From Desulfurococcaceae archaeon UBA285 (GTDB lineage: Archaea; Thermoproteota; Thermoprotei_A; Sulfolobales; Desulfurococcaceae), in contig DADP01000035.1 in NCBI GenBank assembly GCA_002495025.1, positions 20,239 through 56,858 on the forward strand: a DNA stretch of 36,620 nucleotides, given 5' to 3'. The translations under genes were made by a program, and so were the position numbers. The notes beneath the pieces were generated by a model. That model searched no databases. It was not told the origin of the DNA and saw nothing but the letters and a program-made list of their open reading frames with translations. Each line of letters starts with the position of its first letter. Position 1 is the stretch's first letter. Positions 9,546 through 16,335 of the stretch are shown here, one piece after another.

Positions 9546-9613
9546 TTAGTTCAGTTAAGGCTGATTCTATCATTAAACTCATTTCCGCCTGGGTTCATCA
9601 TCACATAATAATT
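9546..9613 (-). ncRNA. C/D box sRNA, double guide for 16S rRNA 2'-O-methylation
   Basis: All parts of an archaeal C/D sRNA occur in order on the minus strand: C box ATGATGA (9601-9595), 12-nt guide (9594-9583), D' box ATGA (9582-9579), 5-nt spacer, C' box ATGATAG (9573-9567), 12-nt guide (9566-9555), D box CTGA (9554-9551). Both guides are exactly 12 nt, the preferred archaeal spacing. The D' guide complements CCGCCUGGG and the D guide complements AAGGCUGA; both strings belong to the conserved 16S segment around helix 27 (recalled archaeal rRNA; not in this window). By the box-plus-five rule the targets are G881 and G902 (E. coli numbering). D' and C' are slightly degenerate, as is usual. A TATA box sits at the right distance upstream. 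Confidence 0.8.
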
Positions 9614-9635
9614 CTAGTAAAGAGGATTTAATAGG

Positions 9636-9643
9636 TTTAAAAA
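9636..9643 (-). promoter_or_regulatory. TATA box for the C/D box sRNA
   Basis: Minus strand TTTTTAAA. The expected start, about 23 nt downstream, is near 9613, which gives a 12-nt leader before the C box and an RNA of about 65 nt, the usual size of archaeal C/D sRNAs. Confidence 0.55.
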
Positions 9644-9668
9644 TGCGAGAAGTAGATGCTGAAAAAAG

Positions 9669-10295
9669 CTATTCTTTACTCCTCTCTCTAATAACTATTT
9701 TTGCACCAACAATCATATTACTTGGTATTAATACCTCTGTACCATCTTTTCTCTGCACTATTGTGAACATTGTTGAAATATCTTTTACTCTTACTTCGCT
9801 TTCACCAGCAATGTCAACCAAGTCTCCGATTTTGAATGGTCTTGCCAGTAAAATGAATAATCCTGCCACTGCTTGTCCAAGTACTTGCTGAGTGGCGAAG
9901 CCTACAACTAAACCTATAAATCCACCTAGCGCTACTCCAGCTGCGCCGCCAGCTACTCCACCAGCAATACCTGCTAGTAGAGCGCCGAGACCAAGTATTT
10001 TAACCATGCTTCTAACAGCGGCTGCTGTTGAAGCACCGTATTTTGGTTTTAGCATCGCGTAGAATACTCCTGCAACAGCGTTTACGATCATCCAACCCAG
10101 TGCGAGAGTTATTATTATAACTACATATGCCTCGTAATCTCTCAGTATTAATAATCCCTCGAGTTTTGTAGCTTCTACTATTAAATCCAATCCCTGAGTG
10201 AAAAACCAGTGTACTACACCCAGTATTATTGCCAGTATTATGGCATATACTATTACTCTGCCAAGAGCTGCACCGATAGAGTCCTGCCCACTCAT
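9669..10295 (-). CDS. MscS-family mechanosensitive channel, small
   Basis: Membrane channel expected to open under hypo-osmotic stress. Hydrophobic segments lie near residues 10-30 and 50-75, followed by a Gly/Ala-rich pore helix region and the MscS hallmark stretch GFATQQVLGQAVAGLFI leading into RPFKIGDLVDI at the start of the beta domain. It ends soon after the beta domain (about 208 residues), so it lacks the large C-terminal alpha-beta vestibule of E. coli MscS. I chose ATG at 10295 rather than the in-frame ATG at 10319: a TATATAAA box ends exactly 23 bases before 10295, which implies a leaderless mRNA. It is followed on the same strand by the C/D sRNA. Confidence 0.85.
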   Translation of the reverse strand: MSGQDSIGAALGRVIVYAIILAIILGVVHWFFTQGLDLIVEATKLEGLLILRDYEAYVVIIITLALGWMIVNAVAGVFYAMLKPKYGASTAAAVRSMVKILGLGALLAGIAGGVAGGAAGVALGGFIGLVVGFATQQVLGQAVAGLFILLARPFKIGDLVDIAGESEVRVKDISTMFTIVQRKDGTEVLIPSNMIVGAKIVIRERSKE

Positions 10296-10318
10296 TTCCC
10301 CCACTCTGCAATTATACA

Positions 10319-10326
10319 TTTATATA
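10319..10326 (-). promoter_or_regulatory. TATA box for the MscS-like gene (leaderless)
   Basis: Minus strand TATATAAA; 23 bases separate its last base from the ATG at 10295, so the transcript should begin at or next to the start codon. A second, weaker candidate, TTTTTAAA, lies about 15 bases further upstream. Confidence 0.5.
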
Positions 10327-10376
10327 GGGCCTTGGTTTAAAAATCTTATAGACTAAAACCACGTTGATGTATATTA

Positions 10377-11000
10377 CTAAAGGGCTCTAGATAGAAAGAA
10401 GTATATTATCACACCGACTACTACAACACCTATTAAGCCAACTGCTAGAATCCAGGAGTTGTCTTGTTGCTTGTTTGACTCAAGGTGTATAATGTAGCTA
10501 TCTACTAGTACAGTGTGGTTTACTGAGCCAACTGGTAGCTCGTATTTTTTCTCTATTCCATAGTATATTGATATATTTTCACTTGGCTCACTACAGGATA
10601 GAGTGTTCCAGAAATCAGTTATTTTTACTGCACCAATAACAATACCCAATATGTACTTGCCACTACTATTTGTTCTTACTACGAGTGTTATCGGCACGCC
10701 TATTTGATTAAGAGACATATTGGCTTTTTCTACTAATTCTTTTTCAGCAAATTCTAGAAACACTTTGTAGCATTCTTGTGATTGGTCTATTGGACAGAAA
10801 TAGTAGTTGTCTGGGAAGAATTGCTGGAAGAATGATTTTAGAGACTGACAATGAGGGCAAGTGGTACTGCCATACATATAGAATTCCACGCCACTAGTAC
10901 AAGCACTGCAATAGGCTGATTGCATTGTTAAAGTTATGTATGAAGCTAATCCAATAATAGACAATAATAGTAGAATACTTGCTGAATCCTTCCACTTCAC
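10377..11000 (-). CDS. Membrane-anchored thioredoxin-like protein with CPHC motif
   Basis: Probable thiol-disulfide oxidoreductase facing outside the cell. Numbering from the upstream GTG at 11009: an N-terminal hydrophobic segment at about 10-30, then C34-S-A-C37, a beta strand, the redox motif C51-P-H-C54, a cis-proline type GVPITL (about 104-109) and a C-terminal membrane helix (about 187-207), giving a two-anchor topology with the thioredoxin fold between. Additional Cys at 72, 80 and 139. The start is placed at GTG 11000 because GAGGTG lies six bases before it and overlaps the upstream GTG. It could be a DsbA/PDI-like or vitamin K reductase-linked protein; the exact partner is unknown. 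Confidence 0.7.
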   Translation of the reverse strand: MKWKDSASILLLLSIIGLASYITLTMQSAYCSACTSGVEFYMYGSTTCPHCQSLKSFFQQFFPDNYYFCPIDQSQECYKVFLEFAEKELVEKANMSLNQIGVPITLVVRTNSSGKYILGIVIGAVKITDFWNTLSCSEPSENISIYYGIEKKYELPVGSVNHTVLVDSYIIHLESNKQQDNSWILAVGLIGVVVVGVIIYFFLSRAL

Positions 11001-11040
11001 CTGAAACACCTCTTTTCTACCATATCACTCTAAAACTATG

Positions 11041-11069
11041 GATTTACTGGTTATTTTATAGATTTACTG
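11041..11069 (-). promoter_or_regulatory. TATA box bracketed by a 9-bp direct repeat
   Basis: GATTTACTG occurs at 11041-11049 and again at 11061-11069, 20 bases apart (two helical turns). Between them lies TTTTATAG (CTATAAAA on the minus strand, 11054-11061), correctly placed as the promoter of the thioredoxin-like gene with about 30 bases of leader. The repeat pair could be a regulator site. Confidence 0.4.
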
Positions 11070-11088
11070 AAGAATAATTAAAAACAAC

Positions 11089-12447
11089 CTAGATAACTCT
11101 ACGAGTAATTTTTTCAAAATAGAACTTGTATATAGTGATCAGTGCAAAGCCCCTAGTATATACGTCTAGAAACATTGCCAGCCATGGTCCATGCGGGCCA
11201 ATGCTAGGTGCGAGTAGTAGTGATAGTGTAATTCTCACTAAGATTAGTGAAGCTATATTAACAATCATTGGTATGCGGGTGTTTCCGCCACCCCGTAGAG
11301 CACCACTTGTAATCATTGCTAGTCCCAAACCCAGCTCGCTGAACCCAGCGTATAAGAGGTATATAGAAGCTAGTTTTCTAACTTCTTCGTTTGGAGAAAA
11401 TGGCGCGGCAATATAGTATCCAGCTACACCGATAATAAATCCAAGTATAGTCATCACTAGAGTGCCTAGTAGAATAATGTTTAAACCTGTTTTCTTCGCG
11501 TCTTCGATACTACCACTACCTATTTTCCTACCAACCATTGATGCAGCAGTCATCGAAAACGCGAAGCCAGGCATGTAGATCAAGCTCTCTATTCTAAGAC
11601 CAATATTGTGTGCAGCCATAACTGTACTACCAAGTCTCGCTACAACGCCAGCATATACGTTGTTTCCAAGCGAGAAAACAAGTCTCTCGCTCAGCGCTGG
11701 TAAACCCAACTCCAGTGTTTTCTTTAAATACCCGTTTCGAGGGCTGAGTAGGGGGACCAAGCCTATTTTACTAAGATAATACAGTTGAATTGGAAAAGTA
11801 GTTGCATTAGATACTACAGTAGCTAATGCTGCACCAACAACTCCTAGTTTTGGGAGGCCGAATAGTCCATAGATCAAGAGAGGGTCTAATACAATATTTA
11901 ACAACAATCCAATAGTGTTTGCAATCATAGAGTATACTGTTCTACCAGAAGCAATAATCATTGAATCCATAAACATTGTAGATAGTAGAACGGGGAAGCC
12001 GAGAACCCTCACACCAAGGTAAGCAACAGCATATTCAAAAGTAATTCCTCTAACACCAGACTGTACAATTACGAGTAGTGGTGAATAGTAATAGAATAGT
12101 ATGGACAAGCCAAGTATAAACAATAATCCATAAAACAATGCCTCACCAGTAGCTCTACGAGCCTCGATGTATCTACCTGCACCAACACCCTGAGAAGTAT
12201 ACACTATAGCCGGAGTAGTAAACAAAGCAGTAAAAGCCTGTATAAACATCAAGAGATACATTGATATCCCAACAGCGGCAACAGCCTCCTCTCCCAAACC
12301 ACTAACAAAATACGTATCTGTGAGAGAATAGAGACTAGAAACAAGCTCTACTACTACAAGTGGAAGACTAGTCTTTAAAACACCAGTAAATTCTCTGTTT
12401 AATACAGACTTCTTCATACTACTGCTCCCTTGATAAGTCTCCGACAC
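11089..12447 (-). CDS. MATE family efflux transporter
   Basis: Cation-coupled multidrug/toxin exporter, 452 residues with about 12 hydrophobic segments in two homologous halves. Family signs are LPLVVVELVSSLYSLTDTYF in the first helix, AVAAVGIS, and in the second half GLPALSERLVFSLGN plus AAHNIGLRIESLIYMPGFAF. Two starts are possible: GTG at 12447, exactly 23 bases after a TTTATATC box (12478-12471), which fits a leaderless mRNA; or ATG at 12417 (MKKSVLN), with GGAG about 10 bases upstream. The first 10 residues are not conserved-looking, so either fits. Transcribed toward the thioredoxin-like gene. Substrate unknown. Confidence 0.9.
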   Translation of the reverse strand: MSETYQGSSSMKKSVLNREFTGVLKTSLPLVVVELVSSLYSLTDTYFVSGLGEEAVAAVGISMYLLMFIQAFTALFTTPAIVYTSQGVGAGRYIEARRATGEALFYGLLFILGLSILFYYYSPLLVIVQSGVRGITFEYAVAYLGVRVLGFPVLLSTMFMDSMIIASGRTVYSMIANTIGLLLNIVLDPLLIYGLFGLPKLGVVGAALATVVSNATTFPIQLYYLSKIGLVPLLSPRNGYLKKTLELGLPALSERLVFSLGNNVYAGVVARLGSTVMAAHNIGLRIESLIYMPGFAFSMTAASMVGRKIGSGSIEDAKKTGLNIILLGTLVMTILGFIIGVAGYYIAAPFSPNEEVRKLASIYLLYAGFSELGLGLAMITSGALRGGGNTRIPMIVNIASLILVRITLSLLLAPSIGPHGPWLAMFLDVYTRGFALITIYKFYFEKITRRVI

Positions 12448-12588
12448 CAGTTTAACAAACTATATATGTAGATATAAATAATTCAAAAACCTGTGACCAG
12501 ATCATGTTTTGAAAGCTAAGGACATGTAAAAATATATATGTAAAAACATAATATATTTATTTTGATAGACTGTTTGAAGGTTGAGAAT

Positions 12589-12798
12589 GTGGAGAAGCGA
12601 GTAGACGAACTAATCAAAAAGTATTTAGGTATAAGTGTACCAAGAATACTCATTGGTATCATAATGTTGATCTTTGGTATACTAATCTTTGTAAAGCCAG
12701 ATCTACTAGCGATATTAATAGCCATTTATCTTATAATAAACGGAATACTAGTATTAATTGACGAAGCAATGAAGAGTAGAGCTATACGTAAAAGCTAA
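12589..12798 (+). CDS. Small membrane protein, function unknown
   Basis: About 69 residues: a charged N-terminal helix (EKRVDELIKKYLG), then two closely spaced hydrophobic segments joined by VKPDL, and a basic tail (KSRAIRKS). This resembles a single HdeD/DUF308-type hairpin, but I cannot assign a family. GTG at 12589 is preferred because a TATATTTA box at 12552-12559 predicts transcription starting near 12583, which excludes the in-frame TTG codons at 12562 and 12574. Followed by a T-rich terminator. Faces the MATE gene head to head. Confidence 0.65.
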   Translation: MEKRVDELIKKYLGISVPRILIGIIMLIFGILIFVKPDLLAILIAIYLIINGILVLIDEAMKSRAIRKS

Positions 12799-12810
12799 TG
12801 TAAAAACAAT

Positions 12811-12830
12811 CTCCCCTCTTTCTCTTTTTT
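12811..12830 (+). terminator. Pyrimidine-rich terminator
   Basis: A run of C and T ending in six T lies 12-32 bases after the stop of the small membrane protein gene. Such oligo-T tracts end transcription in archaea without needing a hairpin. Confidence 0.5.
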
Positions 12831-12909
12831 AACAATTATTTCTATTTGTATCATGTTTAAAGCAGTGAATATTAAATTACTATGTATTGATTGAGAGGTG
12901 AATCTATAC

Positions 12910-13583
12910 ATGGAGTGGAAAGTTGAATATAGACCAGCATATTCAATTTTAAAATCAAGTTGAATACTGGAGAACGTGTCTATGCCGAGCCAGGCGCCAT
13001 GGTCTATATGAGTAGTGGAATTCAAGTTGAGACTAGAGCTCAGGGTGGATTAATTAAGAGCCTATTACGTACAGCACTTGCTGGGGAGAGCTTCTTTATA
13101 AATACGTATTATGCTAGAGAACAAGGCGAAGTATGGTTTGCACCCTCTCTACCGGGTGATATTAGCTACGTAGAGTTAAAAGGCGATAGAGGACTAGTAA
13201 TCCAGGATACCAGCTATATTGCACACCATGGAGATACTGACTTAACAACAGCGTGGCGTGGACTAAAAGGATTGATAGCAGAGGGAGAGCTCGTATGGCT
13301 TAAAGCAGAGGGTGGGGGTGGTGTTTGGATTTCGAGCTATGGTGCCATAGAAGAGGTCGAATTAAAACCAGGGGAGAGAGTACTAGTCGACAACTTCCAC
13401 TTTGTTGCAATGGATGATGGATTGAAATGGGAGATTAGAAAGTTCGGAGGATTAAAATCGTTTCTATTTGGTGGAGAGGGATTTGTAATTGAAGTAGAAG
13501 GGCCTGGTAGACTATATATTCAGACGAGGTCTCTCTCGCCACTCATAGAAATAATAGCGAAGTATCTTGGTAGAGGAAAGTAG
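12910..13583 (+). CDS. AIM24/TIGR00266-family protein interrupted by a -1 frameshift
   Basis: Beta-rich protein of the AIM24 (DUF124) family, function poorly known. ATG at 12910 has a strong ribosome binding site GAGAGGTGA eight bases before it and encodes MEWKVEYRPAYSILK, the usual family N-terminus, but the frame then meets TGA at 12961. The rest (from NTGERVYAEPGAMVYMSSG onward, about 207 residues) lies in the -1 frame and shows family hallmarks GESFFINTY and GGGVWISSYG. The switch falls on ATT TTA AAA TC (12946-12956). Either a base was lost from the A run or ribosomes slip back by one at T TTA AAA; slipping gives ILKIKLNTGE, which fits the family. Taken alone, the downstream frame has only a TTG at 12960 with no binding site. 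Confidence 0.8.
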
Positions 13584-13638
13584 AGATTAATTGTTTAACT
13601 AATAGGGAGTTTGTGTAAACTGGTTTTAATTATAGAAG

Positions 13639-13872
13639 TCAGCCTCCTCTAACCAGTCTAACCACAGTTATCTCTTTTTCTCCACATAATACTTCGTTTA
13701 ATCCAAGTATTCTACCGCCTTCTACTGCTACAATGTGTTCTAAGTCGACTCTTCCACACTCCTCCATGTATTTATCTAGAGCATAGGCTATGCTAATACA
13801 GTTGCTGGATTCAATACATAGTGTACACTCCGACCCAGCGAGCTTCAGGCAAATCCTTGTTTTAGACTGCAT
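13639..13872 (-). CDS. MoaD/ThiS-like ubiquitin-fold small protein ending in GG, Cys-rich
   Basis: 77 residues with a beta-beta-alpha-beta-beta pattern like MoaD/ThiS: strands near 6-12 and 17-22, helix 27-39, a VAVEGG strand corresponding to the usual VNG/VNQ, and a last strand ITVVRLVRGG with the terminal di-glycine that is adenylated or thiocarboxylated in this family. Six cysteines, four clustered near the N-terminus (8, 16, 19, 25), are unusual for the fold. It starts 5 bases after the AOR stop in the same operon, so it probably supplies sulfur for the tungstopterin cofactor of that enzyme. Assignment is by pattern and context. Confidence 0.65.
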   Translation of the reverse strand: MQSKTRICLKLAGSECTLCIESSNCISIAYALDKYMEECGRVDLEHIVAVEGGRILGLNEVLCGEKEITVVRLVRGG

Positions 13873-13877
13873 ACTCT

Positions 13878-15716
13878 TTATCCTTGTACTAGTTGCTTCA
13901 GTAGGTTTTTGAATTCTCCTAGTCCGAGTTTATCCATTGTCTCTTCTCTGGGAACTCCTTTTTCATCCCAGCCTAATTCAGCATAGTACTTTGCTTTTAA
14001 TTCTAGTACTTTGCTTTTATCTGTTGCTCTTCCCTTGTAGGGGCCCGTGGGTAGTGGTTCGTAGAATCTTGGTGGGTTGTCATCGTGTTCTAGTGGATTC
14101 CAGGTTACATCTGGGCCTCCGAGTAGTAATAGTATTCTCTGGAGTGTTAGTATTCGTCTACCCGTATTGTATAAGTCGTCTAATGTGTAGTTCCAACCGG
14201 TTACTGCGTTTAAGTATTCTAGAATGAAGTTGTCTCCTAGATCGTTGAACATACATACTACTGAACTATCCATTATTGCAGCCCAGGCTTCCGACTCCGT
14301 TGACTTTACTGGTAACCCGGCTACACTCGTATGGTCTCCTCCCTGTACCGAGCAGGCATATGCTATTGGTTGTGGATAGTCTAATCCACTTCTAATTCCA
14401 TGTGCACCTATACCAATACCCTTTACCTGGACAGTGTATTTTAGTAGATCGGTGTTTTTCACTCTGGATAATTCTAGTGCTGCACGGTATACACCCTCAG
14501 CTAGTATTCTACCAATACCCCTTCTATACGCTATATCATACAAGAGTTTTTCTATGGCTTCTACATCCCCCCACTTCAACTCGTATCCAACATCCTCCTT
14601 TGTTAACAATCCTTTCTCGTATAGTTCAATTGCAAATCCAACAACATTTCCTGTCTGTATACCACACAATCCCAAGTCGTCTGCAACAGCTGAGAGTCTC
14701 ACGGCGTCTTCTGGTTTAAATACTCCTAGATTAGTACCTAGGTAAGCCGCCATTTCATAGTCTGGTCCATCAGTTACATACTTGTCGCCATGTGCAATTG
14801 TTCTACTCAGCTTCATACACGCTGTTGGACATCCATAATCAGCCCATGGGTTTTTAACCCAAGTCTTTGATTCAAAGCCTCCGGGCGAGAATTCCTTGTT
14901 GTCATGCCATTCCTCCTGCCAGTTTTTGATTGGCATGCTACTAGTGTGGTATCCATGATACCATGTACCAGATACAGTACCCCACTGTCTAAACCTCGCA
15001 AACCTCTCCACTAGTGTTTTAACTGCTTGTTGTCGTAGCTCTATGAATTTCTCGGGGTTGTATATTCTTGGTAGTGGATTATTGCCTTTAACCAGTATGG
15101 CTTTCAACTTCTTACTACCCATTACTGCACCGTATCCTCCATAACCAGAGGCGTGTGCTAGTTTAGCCATTACAGCTGCTGTTCTAACCAGGTTTTCGCC
15201 GGCCGGCCCAATATACAAGTGTCCTGGAGGCCTTTCGAGGCCGTGTTCTCTTTTTGCTTTTTCAACTAGTTTCTCTATTAACTCTCTTCCACGGAGGCCC
15301 CATAGGTCACTAGCATCTCTAATTTCTACTCTATTGTCTTCTATATACAAGTATACTGGTTTCTCACTCGCCCCCTTAACTACTATGGCGTCGTATCCAG
15401 CTGCTTTCAACTCTACTGCTAGCTCACTTGAAATAGCCGAGCCAACAACGCCATTGCTTTGTGGTGACTTACCAGAAACTATTAACTTTATTCCCGGGTA
15501 GTAGCCTGTCAAAGGCCCTGTAGCAATAATCAATGGATTTTCAGGTGATAACGGGTCGAGAAGCCTCCATTTCTCGCCAAGTGTTTTCGCGAGAATATAT
15601 GTTGCTAGTCCACGCCCACCCATAAACAACTTGTATATTTTCTCTTCTACTTCTACAACTCGGTAATTATTAGTTGTTAAATCTACTTCGAGTATTCTTC
15701 CATTTAATCCATACAT
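13878..15716 (-). CDS. Aldehyde ferredoxin oxidoreductase family catalytic subunit
   Basis: Tungstopterin enzyme oxidising aldehydes or related substrates with electrons passed to iron-sulfur proteins; 612 residues, normal length. Family signs: N-terminal MYGLNGRILEVDLT, FMGGRGLATYIL (30s), ATGPLTGYYPG, GGYGAVMGSKKLKAI (193-207) and DGPDYEMAAYLGTNLG (316-331). The cluster site reads D293-x2-C296-x3-C300 plus C488, where P. furiosus AOR has four cysteines, so Asp replaces the first ligand. ATG at 15716 overlaps the ferredoxin stop by one base (TAATG), with GGTGGT upstream. The tight link to a four-cluster ferredoxin suggests a heteromeric enzyme such as WOR5-type or bacterial AorAB; the substrate is unknown. 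Confidence 0.9.
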   Translation of the reverse strand: MYGLNGRILEVDLTTNNYRVVEVEEKIYKLFMGGRGLATYILAKTLGEKWRLLDPLSPENPLIIATGPLTGYYPGIKLIVSGKSPQSNGVVGSAISSELAVELKAAGYDAIVVKGASEKPVYLYIEDNRVEIRDASDLWGLRGRELIEKLVEKAKREHGLERPPGHLYIGPAGENLVRTAAVMAKLAHASGYGGYGAVMGSKKLKAILVKGNNPLPRIYNPEKFIELRQQAVKTLVERFARFRQWGTVSGTWYHGYHTSSMPIKNWQEEWHDNKEFSPGGFESKTWVKNPWADYGCPTACMKLSRTIAHGDKYVTDGPDYEMAAYLGTNLGVFKPEDAVRLSAVADDLGLCGIQTGNVVGFAIELYEKGLLTKEDVGYELKWGDVEAIEKLLYDIAYRRGIGRILAEGVYRAALELSRVKNTDLLKYTVQVKGIGIGAHGIRSGLDYPQPIAYACSVQGGDHTSVAGLPVKSTESEAWAAIMDSSVVCMFNDLGDNFILEYLNAVTGWNYTLDDLYNTGRRILTLQRILLLLGGPDVTWNPLEHDDNPPRFYEPLPTGPYKGRATDKSKVLELKAKYYAELGWDEKGVPREETMDKLGLGEFKNLLKQLVQG

Positions 15717-16231
15717 TACTTACCACCTAGAATAATTCTCTCATAGATCTCCTTTGACTTGTAGTATGGGTCTACTAGGAGTGTCTTTTCCACGCCGCCC
15801 TCGGGCTTCGACACTATCTTTAATGCGTGATATCCAACAAGCTCACATGTTTCAACACACTCTGGTTCTCCACCGCATAGATCACATATCTGCACACTTC
15901 TAAGACCCGGCACTATTCTAGGTATATTGAGCGGACAGGCCTGTACACAAGTACCACACAGTGTACACTTATCTTCGTAGACCACTACTGCACCGGTTTT
16001 CTCATCGATTCCCAATGCTCCAAAAGGACACGAGTTTACACAAGGGTAGTCGTGGCATTGAACACACACTACTGGAACTGGAGCTCCTGGATAAGGCTCG
16101 TAAACCTGTATTCTAGAAGCCGAGGGCCATATTAAACCATGGTGTTTCAAACTACACGCTATCTCGCATAGTCTACAACCAGTACACTTCAAAGGATCAA
16201 TGAGAATCCAAATCCTACGCTTCTCGCTCAT
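15716..16231 (-). CDS. Four-cluster ferredoxin subunit of the AOR-type enzyme
   Basis: HycB/DmsB-type electron-transfer protein of about 171 residues with sixteen cysteines in four [4Fe-4S] motifs: CTGCRLCEIAC, CVQCHDYPCVNSC, CTLCGTCVQAC and CDLCGGEPECVETC. No Tat or Sec signal is seen, so it acts in the cytoplasm next to the AOR subunit encoded directly downstream with overlapping stop and start. ATG at 16231 is chosen, with GTGGT just ahead as in gcvH. GTG at 16240 is the alternative, since a TATATAAT box predicts a transcript start at about 16241. Confidence 0.9.
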   Translation of the reverse strand: MSEKRRIWILIDPLKCTGCRLCEIACSLKHHGLIWPSASRIQVYEPYPGAPVPVVCVQCHDYPCVNSCPFGALGIDEKTGAVVVYEDKCTLCGTCVQACPLNIPRIVPGLRSVQICDLCGGEPECVETCELVGYHALKIVSKPEGGVEKTLLVDPYYKSKEIYERIILGGK

Positions 16232-16264
16232 ATAGACCACAATACCACATTATTCCCAATTAAC

Positions 16265-16272
16265 ATTATATA
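16265..16272 (-). promoter_or_regulatory. TATA box for the ferredoxin-AOR-MoaD operon
   Basis: Minus strand TATATAAT. The predicted start at about 16241 gives a leader of ten bases or fewer. No further promoter is visible within the tightly packed operon. Confidence 0.5.
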
Positions 16273-16335
16273 TCTTTAATTAACGAGAGTAGTTAGAGGA
16301 GGATAACAAGAAGAAACTATTCAAAAACAAATATA

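Noticed and set aside
12562..12588. TTG at 12562 as the start of the small membrane protein
   Set aside because: It lies only a few bases from the TATA box and would be upstream of the expected transcript start.
12865..12909. Second C/D box sRNA before the AIM24 gene
   Set aside because: TGATTGA resembles a C box, but no CTGA follows at guide distance and the region is explained by the TATA box and ribosome binding site.
12960..13583. Downstream AIM24 frame taken as a complete gene starting at TTG 12960
   Set aside because: It lacks a ribosome binding site, and the first about 17 family residues are found just upstream in another frame behind a strong site, so it is the body of a frameshifted gene.
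14813..15001. Small open frames in other frames across the AOR gene
   Set aside because: They overlap the conserved catalytic body of AOR entirely and have no start signals.
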